Below are positions 53,350 through 60,425 of a DNA stretch of 64,000 bases, one piece after another; the first letter of the stretch is position 1, and every line of letters begins with the position of its first letter. Origin of the DNA: Ancylomarina euxina. Its GTDB lineage: Bacteria; Bacteroidota; Bacteroidia; Bacteroidales; Marinifilaceae. A program made the position numbers and the translations under genes. The stretch spans positions 1 through 64,000 of the forward strand of contig NZ_QQWG01000003.1 in the NCBI RefSeq assembly GCF_003863355.1, written 5' to 3'. The notes below the pieces were generated by a model. The model saw nothing but the letters and a program-made list of their open reading frames with translations, did not search any database and was not told the DNA's origin.

Positions 53350-54348
53350 ATGAGAAAATTAGCATTTGGTTTGCTTTTAGGAATGACTTGTGTTTTTGTA
53401 GCCTGTCAATCGAATAAACTTAAGGTTGATGTGTCAGATATCAAACTGGAAATAAAAATAGAACGCTTTGAACAAAAGCTTTTCGATCTTAAAAATGGGA
53501 GTTCTTTAGAGGACTTGAAAAGTGAATATCCACGAATCTTAAGATTATATTCTGAAAAGGTGATTGGTTTAGGCCATGTTGATGATTTGAATTATCTCCA
53601 ATATTTGAATAAGTTTCTCAATGATTCAACGATGAATCTTGTGGCGAATCGGATTGATTCAATTTTCCCGGATCTGGATCAACAAGAGTCTGAATTAACA
53701 GGTGGCTTTAAACATTTGAAATATTACTATCCGAAAGCTGAAATTCCAAAGATTTTTTCTCAGATATCAGGTTTTAATCAATCCGTAGTTGTTGATGAGG
53801 GTTTAATAGGTGTTAGTCTGGATAAGTATTTGGGGGTGGATTGTGATTTCTATGCCTTACTTAGGCGTCCTGTTTATTTGCGAGAGAACATGGTACCCAT
53901 TAGAATTGCCCAGGATATTCTTTTAGCCTATGGATTAACCGAGTTTCCTTTTAGGCCCAAAGCACACAATTTAATGGAGCAAATGATTTATCAAGGAAAG
54001 ATTCTCTATTTCCTTCAGGCCCTTCTACCAGAAAAATCAGAGTCTGATATCGTGAAATACAGCTCTGAGGATTATAAGTGGTGCGTTGATAATGAAACTC
54101 AGGTTTGGGCCTATTTGATTGAACAAAAACATTTGTTTAGTACTCAGACTAGCATGACTCGTAATTATATTAACGACGCGCCTTTTACCACAGGTATGCC
54201 TCAGGAGTCACCAGGGCGAATAGGTACTTGGGTTGGTTTACAAATTGTAAAATCCTATATGGCTAAGCATTCAGAGTTAAGTATTCCCCAATTGATGGCT
54301 GAGGATGATTATGCTGCCATCTTGAGAGAATCGGCTTACCAGCCTTGA
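53350..54348 (+). CDS. gldB: Gliding motility lipoprotein GldB
   Basis: 332 residues, lipoprotein signal MRKLAFGLLLGMTCVFVACQ (cleavage before the Cys of V-A-C). Conserved GldB features follow: IERFEQKLFDLKNGSSLEDL, YPRILRLYSEKVIGLGH and LKYYYPKAEIPKIFSQISGF. Later come IGVSLDKYLGVDCDFYALL, FPFRPKAHNLMEQMIYQGK and the C-terminal PGRIGTWVGLQIVKSYM. GldB is needed for gliding or T9SS function in Flavobacterium but is also found in non-gliding T9SS organisms. No gldC follows. This supports an active T9SS that would export the 34-36 kb protein. Its molecular task is unknown. Confidence 0.93.
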   Translation: MRKLAFGLLLGMTCVFVACQSNKLKVDVSDIKLEIKIERFEQKLFDLKNGSSLEDLKSEYPRILRLYSEKVIGLGHVDDLNYLQYLNKFLNDSTMNLVANRIDSIFPDLDQQESELTGGFKHLKYYYPKAEIPKIFSQISGFNQSVVVDEGLIGVSLDKYLGVDCDFYALLRRPVYLRENMVPIRIAQDILLAYGLTEFPFRPKAHNLMEQMIYQGKILYFLQALLPEKSESDIVKYSSEDYKWCVDNETQVWAYLIEQKHLFSTQTSMTRNYINDAPFTTGMPQESPGRIGTWVGLQIVKSYMAKHSELSIPQLMAEDDYAAILRESAYQP

Positions 54349-54470
54349 TTAAAAGATCAATTTATATAGAGGTCGATAATGCAAGGTCGTAAAGCTTAAA
54401 TTTAGTCTCTCCTTCCTGGGGAATCCGATGGATCACAAACTCTTAAATTTGAAATGATATCGAGAGTAAA

Positions 54471-54494
54471 TGTCCGAAGGACAGAGGGGTGTTT
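54471..54494. repeat. Dispersed repeat TGTCCGAAGGACA, copy 1
   Basis: TGTCCGAAGGACAGAGGGGT, then GTTT, just before the cyclo-ligase gene. The same string, with G-to-C at one base, occurs at 58498-58521. The core is a perfect inverted repeat, TGTCC/GGACA. Confidence 0.65.
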
Positions 54495-54529
54495 ATAATT
54501 AATAATAGAAAATTATTTATTATTCTGTA

Positions 54530-55069
54530 ATGATAGATGAAGAAAAGAAGCGGATCCGTAAAGAGATTCGTACTTTGAAGAATGCTATTTCTCTCGAAGA
54601 GAAAACGAGCCGCTCAATTGTAATTTTGGAGAATGTAGAACAACTACCAGAGTTTATCGAAGCAAAAACGGTGATGCTTTATTGGGCCATGGCTGATGAG
54701 GTGCAAACATCCGATTTTGTTATAAAATGGGCAGCCAGCAAACGTGTGATTCTGCCCTGTGTCAATGGGAATACTCTCGATTTAAGAGTATTTAGAGGTG
54801 TAGAAGATTTAGTTGCGGGTGAGAATTTTGGTATTCCCGAACCATCAGGTGAATTGTTTACAGCTTATGATGAGATCGATTTGATTCTCGTCCCTGGTGT
54901 CGCTTTTGATGTGGATAATAATCGAATGGGTAGAGGTAAGGCTTATTACGACAAGCTTCTTTCAAGCCTTAAAGCTTTTAAATTGGGTGTTTGTTTTTAT
55001 TTCCAGCTTTTAGAATCTGTACCTACCGACGAACACGATATTAAGATGGATCAGATTGTTTCGGAATAA
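54530..55069 (+). CDS. 5-formyltetrahydrofolate cyclo-ligase
   Basis: Turns 5-formyl-THF into 5,10-methenyl-THF with ATP. 179 residues, the usual length. The family motifs are RKEIRTLKNAISLEE (N-terminal helix), VMLYWAMADEVQTSDFV, FGIPEP for the substrate pocket, and the C-terminal DLILVPGVAFDVDNNRMGRG (D-x-x-x-x-R-x-G-R-G). After that motif comes KAYYDKLLSSL. It sits between gldB and a block of palindromic repeats. Confidence 0.93.
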   Translation: MIDEEKKRIRKEIRTLKNAISLEEKTSRSIVILENVEQLPEFIEAKTVMLYWAMADEVQTSDFVIKWAASKRVILPCVNGNTLDLRVFRGVEDLVAGENFGIPEPSGELFTAYDEIDLILVPGVAFDVDNNRMGRGKAYYDKLLSSLKAFKLGVCFYFQLLESVPTDEHDIKMDQIVSE

Positions 55070-55078
55070 ATCTACAAG

Positions 55079-55182
55079 CTTTTTAAACTGCCCTTTCAGG
55101 GCGTAAATTGTATTCTGTGCTTTTATTACCCAAGGCGTTGCCATTGGGCTTAAGTAAGTTGCCACTCTGTGGCGAATTTATC
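55079..55182. repeat. Left flanking repeat of the Y1 transposase unit
   Basis: About 104 bases that reappear with few changes at 55745-55845: TTTTTAAACTGCCCTTTCAG, then AAATTGTATTCT, CCCAAGGCGTTGCCATTGGG, CTTAAGTAAGTTGCCAC and GTGGCGAA. It is made of small palindromes (GCCCT/AGGGC, CCCAA/TTGGG, GCCAC/GTGGC). More palindromes (GGGCTGAAAGCCC, AGGCAAAGCCT) extend to about 55235. Confidence 0.8.
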
Positions 55183-55256
55183 TCTTTTGCGGGCTGAAAG
55201 CCCATATTAATTCAGCCCGAAGGCAAAGCCTCGGGAGATGTTGTAGATTATGACAT

Positions 55257-55769
55257 ACGCCCTGAAAGGGCAGCTTCATATTAATCATGCCATAAATATT
55301 TCTCATTATAGTCAATACCATATTCTTTTAGAAATATTAGATATTCCTCCTCGAAGCTCATCTTTTTATGATGTTTTTCCTGATTTGCAATATAGCGTTT
55401 TGTTATATCGTGTAATGAAGAACTTACAGAAAAACCGCCATAACCAGCTTGCCAAGCAAAGCTGCTATAATGAGAGCCTTTTGTTTTTATCCATCGGCTG
55501 CTGTGGCGTTTTATTTCTTCAACTAATTTAGATAAGGCTATATTTTTTGACATCACGCATAAAATATGGATATGGTCTTCTACTCCGTTTATTAAAATTG
55601 GAATTGAATCCTTATCTCGAATAATTGCACCCATGTAGGCATACAATTCCTGTTGGTCCTCCTTGCGAATTTTTATTCGTGATTTTTTTATGTGGAAGAT
55701 TATATGAACAAAAAGCTTTGACAGTGATTGTGACATCATTAAGGTTTTTAAGCTGCCCTTTCAGGGCGC
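55257..55769 (-). mobile_element. IS200-like element with 20-bp inverted ends
   Basis: A Y1 transposase gene lies between ACGCCCTGAAAGGGCAGCTT (55257-55276) and AAGCTGCCCTTTCAGGGCGC (55750-55769). The two are inverted repeats matching at 19 of 20 bases. These ends belong to the same GCCCT/AGGGC palindrome family as the longer flanking repeats. Borders could lie further out if the flanking repeats are part of the element. Confidence 0.65.
55281..55739 (-). CDS. IS200/IS605-family Y1 transposase (TnpA)
   Basis: 152-residue HUH nuclease that cuts and rejoins single-stranded DNA. The HUH pair is in ILINGVEDHIHILCVMSKN and the catalytic tyrosine is probably the one in ITKRYIANQEKHHKKMSFEE. FAWQAGYGGFSVSSS matches the W-Q-x-G-Y-x-x-F/S-V pattern of TnpA. 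Length is normal and no second gene (TnpB) is present, so it is of IS200 type. Palindromic repeats lie on both sides. Confidence 0.92.
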   Translation of the reverse strand: MMSQSLSKLFVHIIFHIKKSRIKIRKEDQQELYAYMGAIIRDKDSIPILINGVEDHIHILCVMSKNIALSKLVEEIKRHSSRWIKTKGSHYSSFAWQAGYGGFSVSSSLHDITKRYIANQEKHHKKMSFEEEYLIFLKEYGIDYNEKYLWHD

Positions 55770-55845
55770 AAATTGTATTCTATATTTTATCCCAAGGCCT
55801 TGCCATTGGGCTTAAGTAAGTTGCCACTTCGTGGCGAAATATTCT
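55745..55845. repeat. Right flanking repeat of the Y1 transposase unit
   Basis: Second copy of the 55079-55182 repeat in the same orientation. It is followed by a different palindrome, CCGCTAGGCTAATGGCCTAG and the bases CGG (55847-55869). Confidence 0.8.
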
Positions 55846-55890
55846 CCGCTAGGCTAATGGCCTAGCGGCAGCCTACTCGATTGTGTAGTG

Positions 55891-56637
55891 TTATTGATTT
55901 ACATTAAGTATTTCTATAAATCTATTTGCTTTCAATTTAATTTCTTTAATTCTATTTGGATTCTTCTCACTTTCTTTCATCATCCAATATTTGTTTTCAT
56001 TCCATTCAAATACTCTGTTTTCTCCACTTCCTTTTTGAGTAATAAATCCCCAAAACCATAAGTCATCCCAGACTTCAATCTCCTCGTGTTTGTAAAATTC
56101 CTTAATCTTTTTGGTAATATTGTCAAAATTCCAACTTCTATTAGGTTCAATTCCTTTAAATATTGCAATTATTACAGCATCAACTGGTAAATAAAAATCA
56201 TCGGATTCTTCAATATTCTTGGGAGTATCAGTCCAAATTTTGAGGTCATTTCTATAGTTTCCATTGTGCAAGTGGAATATGGTTTTTGTAAATAGTGCTG
56301 CTGTTTTATTACCCCAACCACTTTGAATTCTTAAGCTTTCAAAAAGGTTTCTATAAGTCAATTCTTTGTTTTCAGAAATTCGATTTAAGAATCCTTTAAA
56401 CGTCAGTAATTCATCAGGTTTCTTATGAATTTGTTTAAAGAAGCTTGATAGTTTATCAATTTTCGGTTGACTTTGAGTATTGGCTATGTCATAAAGAAGG
56501 TTGACAACCTTATCTTCGGTCTTTTCATATGGAGTGATTGCGGCATCATAGAAATTTTCTTGAACGATCTTATTATAACTTCTATTTCCCTTGAGAAAGC
56601 TGAAAATTTCGTTTAGTTTTTCTTCCATAATATTCAT
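55891..56637 (-). CDS. Unknown protein with a possible HhH-DNA-glycosylase-like core
   Basis: 248 residues, no signal peptide; an internal start at residue 4 (MEEKLNE) is possible. I do not recognise the family firmly. The segment around residues 97-122 (IQSGWGNKTAALFTKTIFHL) looks like a helix-hairpin-helix G-x-G-x-K-x-A turn. LPVDAVIIAIF (150-160) follows it at the distance where HhH-GPD glycosylases carry their P-V-D-x-x-V with the catalytic aspartate. WDDLWFWGFITQKGSGENR is another conserved-looking stretch. It lies next to the Y1 element and reads like accessory DNA. A DNA repair or defence role is only an inference. Confidence 0.6.
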   Translation of the reverse strand: MNIMEEKLNEIFSFLKGNRSYNKIVQENFYDAAITPYEKTEDKVVNLLYDIANTQSQPKIDKLSSFFKQIHKKPDELLTFKGFLNRISENKELTYRNLFESLRIQSGWGNKTAALFTKTIFHLHNGNYRNDLKIWTDTPKNIEESDDFYLPVDAVIIAIFKGIEPNRSWNFDNITKKIKEFYKHEEIEVWDDLWFWGFITQKGSGENRVFEWNENKYWMMKESEKNPNRIKEIKLKANRFIEILNVNQ

Positions 56638-56816
56638 TTTGCACTGTGAACTCTAATGCTACAAAACAAGTGAATATTTTATCTCACTTATCTGTTTGTT
56701 TTATTCTCTAGCCTTGTATTTGTAGGTCTTTAAATTTTTGCAAGAGATTCTCATTTCCGTGAGTATCAATCTCCCTTGTTTTACTTAGATCATGTTCTAA
56801 GCTAGTATTTTTATCC

Positions 56817-56849
56817 AAAACAAAGGGCTTCACTTATTGTGAAACCCTT
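56817..56849 (-). terminator. Terminator of the DUF6261 gene pair
   Basis: AAGGGcTTCAC (56823-56833) pairs with GTGAAaCCCTT (56839-56849) apart from one C-A mismatch, loop TTATT. A T-rich run follows on minus. It is about 32 bases past the small gene's stop codon. Confidence 0.7.
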
Positions 56850-56880
56850 GGTCAATTGTTTTAAGCCAATTCGTTGGAAT

Positions 56881-57009
56881 TTACTTTTTGCTTCGTTTTG
56901 GTGGCTTTAAGGACGGTGTGTTTCCAGGTGTATCTTTGTTGTCGCGTGCGCGTTTATCTGGCTCTCCTGTTGATTTAGCAATCCTTTTTGGTCCTGGTTT
57001 AAGTGGCAT
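56881..57009 (-). CDS. Small basic protein of 42 residues
   Basis: Open frame on the minus strand from ATG 57007-57009 to TAA: starts MPLKPGPKRIAKSTG and ends KPPKRSKK, with about a third of its residues basic and many prolines. It begins 41 bases after the DUF6261 stop codon, and a terminator follows, so it looks like the second gene of that operon. I recognise no family. It could be a nucleic-acid-binding peptide, but this is only a guess from charge. Confidence 0.55.
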   Translation of the reverse strand: MPLKPGPKRIAKSTGEPDKRARDNKDTPGNTPSLKPPKRSKK

Positions 57010-57049
57010 AATTTTCGTTTTTTAAGTTAATACTATAATTGTATGTACT

Positions 57050-57778
57050 CTAAACTAATTCGCTGTCTGGCTCGGTTGTTTTACTGCGGCGTTTAACCAA
57101 TTCGTTATTTTTATCAATTAACTCGGCAATGGTTTTGGCAGTAGCCTCATAAACGGCAGGGTTTACCTTAGCCATGGTATTCATATAGCCCACCAGGTTG
57201 TCGTTAATTTCAGTGATGCTTGCCTTTTTTAACTGACTTGCCGAAGCCAAATATTTCTTCACACTCTCACCCTCGGCCTGTTGCAATGCCAAATTATCAA
57301 AATCTTTTTGAGCCATATCAGCAGTTGTAATTGTTTGGGTTACGCCCTGCAATTTGGCTATGGCTAGCAGAATATCAGGCTTGCTTAAATCGTTTAGTAA
57401 GGACTTAATATCTGCCGATTCTTCTGCATAATCTTCGTTCAGTATACTCAAGCTATAGTGCTCTAGTATGTTGTTTACCTGCAAGGCAGCTTCTTTTATC
57501 TCAGCAATAGGAATATACATATAACCCCCTACCAATTTAAACAAGGATCTAATTGCCATATCGCGCACATCGTCTTTCTCTGCCATCTGAGAATAAGCAT
57601 TCAAGCGTTTCAATGCCTCAGTCATTGCGGTACTATTAGCACGTGTCTTTGCAATTATTGGCGTAACGTAAGTGTCCGCACTCCAATCGCTCTTATCAAA
57701 TGCTTTTAGAATAAGGTCTAGTAATGTACTTGTGTCGCCATTGCGACTACTTGTTGAAATTTTCTTAATTAATGCCAT
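57050..57778 (-). CDS. DUF6261-family protein
   Basis: 242 residues from ATG 57778 (MALIKKISTSSRNGDTSTLL); a TTG one codon upstream is the only alternative. Helical protein without signal peptide or membrane segment: LDLILKAFDKSDWSADTYV, NAYSQMAEKDDVRDMAIRS and SLFKLVGGYMYIPIAEIKEA, ending VKRRSKTTEPDSELV. The pattern matches a Bacteroidota family known as DUF6261, whose function is unknown. Upstream lies a five-unit 42-bp repeat array; downstream are a 42-residue basic protein and a terminator. Confidence 0.75.
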   Translation of the reverse strand: MALIKKISTSSRNGDTSTLLDLILKAFDKSDWSADTYVTPIIAKTRANSTAMTEALKRLNAYSQMAEKDDVRDMAIRSLFKLVGGYMYIPIAEIKEAALQVNNILEHYSLSILNEDYAEESADIKSLLNDLSKPDILLAIAKLQGVTQTITTADMAQKDFDNLALQQAEGESVKKYLASASQLKKASITEINDNLVGYMNTMAKVNPAVYEATAKTIAELIDKNNELVKRRSKTTEPDSELV

Positions 57779-57830
57779 CAAGGGATTTTTAAGGGTTAGT
57801 GTTTATTTATTATTCAAATGATTATTTTCT

Positions 57831-58020
57831 GCTTTACCAATTTAGGTAAGGGGCAAAAAATCAATATTTCAGGCTTTAACTGTATAGGTATTGAGTGAAA
57901 AACCATTTTTTAGGCTTTACCTATTTAGGCAAGGAGTAAAAAATCAATATTTCAGGCTTTACCTGTTTAGGCATTCATCAAAAAAACAATTATTCAAGCT
58001 TTACCCATATTGGTATCATT
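57831..58020. repeat. Tandem array of about 42-bp repeats upstream of the DUF6261 gene
   Basis: Five units begin with GCTTTA at 57831, 57873, 57914, 57956 and 57998 (periods 42, 41, 42, 42). A unit has the form GCTTTACC-n4-TAGG(T/C)A, then A-rich sequence and ATCAATATTTCAG or similar. The TACC...TAGGTA core is a short inverted repeat. Units 1 and 3 share GGGCAAAAAATCAATATTTC / GGAGTAAAAAATCAATATTT almost base for base. The array starts about 50 bases from the gene's start codon. Confidence 0.85.
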
Positions 58021-58257
58021 CAAACCCATCTCTTATCACTGTTCAATAGCCCTCTCTATCGCTGCTTTATAAGTATGTGTATGTACTTATCTTTGCTTGT
58101 GTTTTTATGATTAAGTATGAATTTACACTATTTTGTTTAAACTTGGAAAATAATTATCATATAATATCAAGTGATGTTAATAAATATAATAAGGTGTTGC
58201 CAGCTTAGCTTTATTTTATGCAGTTTTTATTTAGGCGTTGATTAAATAGGATCTCTT

Positions 58258-58335
58258 CAGCTCCCTACCCCTAAATCCCCTGAAGGGGACTAAAAAAAGC
58301 TACAACTTGAAGCCTCTTTAGGGGTTTGGGGTAAA
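58258..58335. repeat. Palindromic spacer element TACCCCTAAATCCCCT
   Basis: TACCCCTAAATCCCCTGAAG at about 58265 faces TTTAGGGGTTTGGGGTA at about 58317-58333, so the outer arms are inverted repeats with an inner AAAAAAAGCTACAACTTGAA spacer. The 58021-58257 stretch before it is AT-rich without a gene. Elements of this type are scattered in Bacteroidota genomes; function unknown. Confidence 0.65.
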
Positions 58336-58370
58336 AAAAAGAGAGGATACCCTTTGGGATATCCTCTCTT
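58332..58370 (-). terminator. Strong hairpin with T run, likely lpdA terminator
   Basis: AAGAGAGGATA (58339-58349) pairs with TATCCTCTCTT (58360-58370), loop CCCTTTGGGA. On minus it is followed by an eight-T run. It is about 180 bases past the lpdA stop codon, so it would leave a long 3' untranslated part. Confidence 0.75.
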
Positions 58371-58489
58371 TATATATTTGTGTTTATCTGTTTCAAATAC
58401 ACCCTTTCGTCTATCGACACTTTCCCTAAAAGGGAAAGATTTAGGCACAAAACATAGAATAGTAATTCAAAGTTTTGTTCTCCCTTTTC

Positions 58490-58521
58490 AGGGGAGATGT
58501 CCGAAGGACAGAGCGGTGTTC
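58490..58521. repeat. Dispersed repeat TGTCCGAAGGACA, copy 2
   Basis: TGTCCGAAGGACAGAGCGGT, then GTT, at 58498-58520, preceded by TCCCTTTTCAGGGGAGA. It differs by one base over the first 23 from the copy at 54471. It lies between the lpdA stop and its distal terminator. Confidence 0.65.
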
Positions 58522-58550
58522 AATGATTCGCAGTTAATGAACAAACTTTT

Positions 58551-59945
58551 TTAAATATGAATCACTTCATCATAAGCAGCTGCAGCTGCTTCCATTATCG
58601 CTTCACTCATTGTTGGGTGAGGGTGAATTGCTTTCAGTAACTCGTGACCAGTTGTTTCAAGTTTACGAGCGACTACTAATTCAGCAATCATCTCAGTTAC
58701 ATTAGCACCAATCATATGAGCACCTAGTAACTCGCCATATTTGGCATCGAAAATCAGTTTAACGAAACCTTCGTTGGCTCCAGCAGCACTTGCCTTACCC
58801 GAAGCAGAGAATGGGAATTTACCCACTTTGATTTCGTGTCCAGCTTCTTTAGCAGCTTTCTCAGTCAATCCCATTGAAGCAATCTCTGGGGTGGTATAAG
58901 TACAACCAGGAATTGTGGTATAATCGATAGGCTCAACGTTCATGCCTGAGATTTTCTCAACACAACAGATACCTTCAGCAGAAGCAACGTGAGCCAAAGC
59001 AGGACCTTCAAGGATATCGCCGATGGCATAAATACCTTCTACATTGGTGCGGAAATAATCGTCAACAATAACTCTTCCATTTTTAGTTGCAACACCAGCT
59101 TCTTCAAGACCAATGTTCTCTGTGTTTGGAGCAATACCTACAGCAGAAAGAACGATCTCACATTCGTGAACTTCGATTTCGCCTTTCTTATTTTTGATAT
59201 TTACTTTCAAGTCACCAGCAGTACCTTCAACAGATTCAACTGATGAATTCACCATGACTTTAATTTTATTTTTCTTGAAAGAACGTCCCATTTGCTTCGA
59301 AACTTCTTCGTCTTCTATAGGAAGAATGTTTGGCATAAACTCAACTAACGTTACCTGAGTTCCCAAGCTTGAGTAGAAATAAGCAAACTCCGATCCAATC
59401 GCACCAGAACCCACAACAATCATCGACTTAGGCAACTTATCAAGAGTTAAAGCCTTACGGTAACCAATAATTTTTTCACCATCCTGTGGCAAGTTTGGTA
59501 ATTCGCGTGAGCGAGCACCTGTCGCTAAAATAATGTGCTTTGCTTCGTAGTTGGTTTTACTACCATCTTCAGCCAAAACTTCTAGCTTTTTATCTGCAGT
59601 AAGTTTACCAAAACCATTGATAACCGTTACTTTATTCTTTTTAAGCAAATATTGAATACCTGCACTCATTTTGTCTGCAACACCACGGCTACGAGCCACA
59701 ATCTTTTCAAAATCAGGCTTGATTTCACCTTCAACAGCAATACCATAATCAGCTGAATGCTTCATGTAATCGTAAACCTGAGCTGATTTTAATAATGATT
59801 TGGTTGGGATACATCCCCAGTTTAAACAGATACCACCCAGTTCGGCACGTTCTACTACGGCAACGTTCATACCCAATTGTGCACCTCTAATGGCAGCAAC
59901 ATAACCACCTGGCCCACTTCCTACTACTATTAAATCGTAATTCAT
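58551..59945 (-). CDS. lpdA: Dihydrolipoyl dehydrogenase
   Basis: FAD-dependent E3 component that reoxidises dihydrolipoamide of 2-oxo-acid dehydrogenases or the glycine cleavage system. 464 residues. FAD motif DLIVVGSGPGGYVAAIRGAQ, redox disulfide GGICLNWGCIPTKSLL (C-x4-C), NAD motif MIVVGSGAIGSEFAYFYSSL, the second FAD motif GIYAIGDILEGPALAHVA and the C-terminal active-site HPHPTMSEAIMEAAAAAYDE (H...E) are all present. No E1 or E2 gene is adjacent, so which complex it serves is unknown. Confidence 0.96.
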   Translation of the reverse strand: MNYDLIVVGSGPGGYVAAIRGAQLGMNVAVVERAELGGICLNWGCIPTKSLLKSAQVYDYMKHSADYGIAVEGEIKPDFEKIVARSRGVADKMSAGIQYLLKKNKVTVINGFGKLTADKKLEVLAEDGSKTNYEAKHIILATGARSRELPNLPQDGEKIIGYRKALTLDKLPKSMIVVGSGAIGSEFAYFYSSLGTQVTLVEFMPNILPIEDEEVSKQMGRSFKKNKIKVMVNSSVESVEGTAGDLKVNIKNKKGEIEVHECEIVLSAVGIAPNTENIGLEEAGVATKNGRVIVDDYFRTNVEGIYAIGDILEGPALAHVASAEGICCVEKISGMNVEPIDYTTIPGCTYTTPEIASMGLTEKAAKEAGHEIKVGKFPFSASGKASAAGANEGFVKLIFDAKYGELLGAHMIGANVTEMIAELVVARKLETTGHELLKAIHPHPTMSEAIMEAAAAAYDEVIHI

Positions 59946-60425
59946 CTTTATTTTGTTGTTTAGTTTATGAATATCTATGTGTTTCAGATCAGTTTAAAAT
60001 CCTTCTGTTAAAGTCGATCTGATATATTTTCTGCTAATTTATTAATTCTAATTCTAAATAAAAGAATTTAAACTTTTTTTCCAGAGCACATACATGCACT
60101 TTTATCGATACTAATTTGGGCAAAACCCTGCGGGTCGGGCTATCCGCACTCGCTCTTTGTCCGAAAAAAAAATGGACAAAGGAGCTCAAACAAATGCTCC
60201 TATCCCTTTTGCGTAATTAAAAGCAAATGCCGCGAATTAATACGAACTTACCACGGATTATAAATTCCTTATTCACTCATTCCTCATTTTCTCCTAAAAC
60301 TCTGTCAGGAACAACTACGTTGCACTCTAACAGGTTTTCTTCTCATATTTTTAACTCTAGGCACTTTCACTCATTTGTAATTCCTAATTCAGTCTCAAGA
60401 CTGGTGATAATTCATAACTCATAAT
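59946..60425. other. Intergenic region with spacer-type repeats
   Basis: No gene seen. At about 60123-60155 CCCTGCGGGTCGGGCTATCC begins a GC-richer stretch, and TTTGTCC-AAAAAAAAAT-GGACAAA (60157-60181) is a hairpin; this combination is a recurrent Bacteroidota spacer. Near 60409-60433 AATTCATAACTCATAATTCA reappears inverted at 62116-62147. Confidence 0.45.

Noticed and set aside
55250-55531. Plus-strand frame opposite the Y1 transposase
   Set aside because: Begins in the inverted-end repeat and runs antisense to a well-supported gene.
57831-58020. Could the 42-bp array be a CRISPR?
   Set aside because: There is no alternation of exact repeats with unique spacers: the whole 42-base unit is repeated in degenerate form, and no cas genes are in the window.
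58354-58554. Plus-strand frame of 66 codons after the lpdA terminator
   Set aside because: Covers the terminator hairpin and the TGTCCGAAGGACA repeat; not a gene.
60227-60424. Plus-strand frame of 65 codons between lpdA and the metal importer
   Set aside because: Made of spacer repeats (CTCATTC, AATTCATAA types); no coding character.
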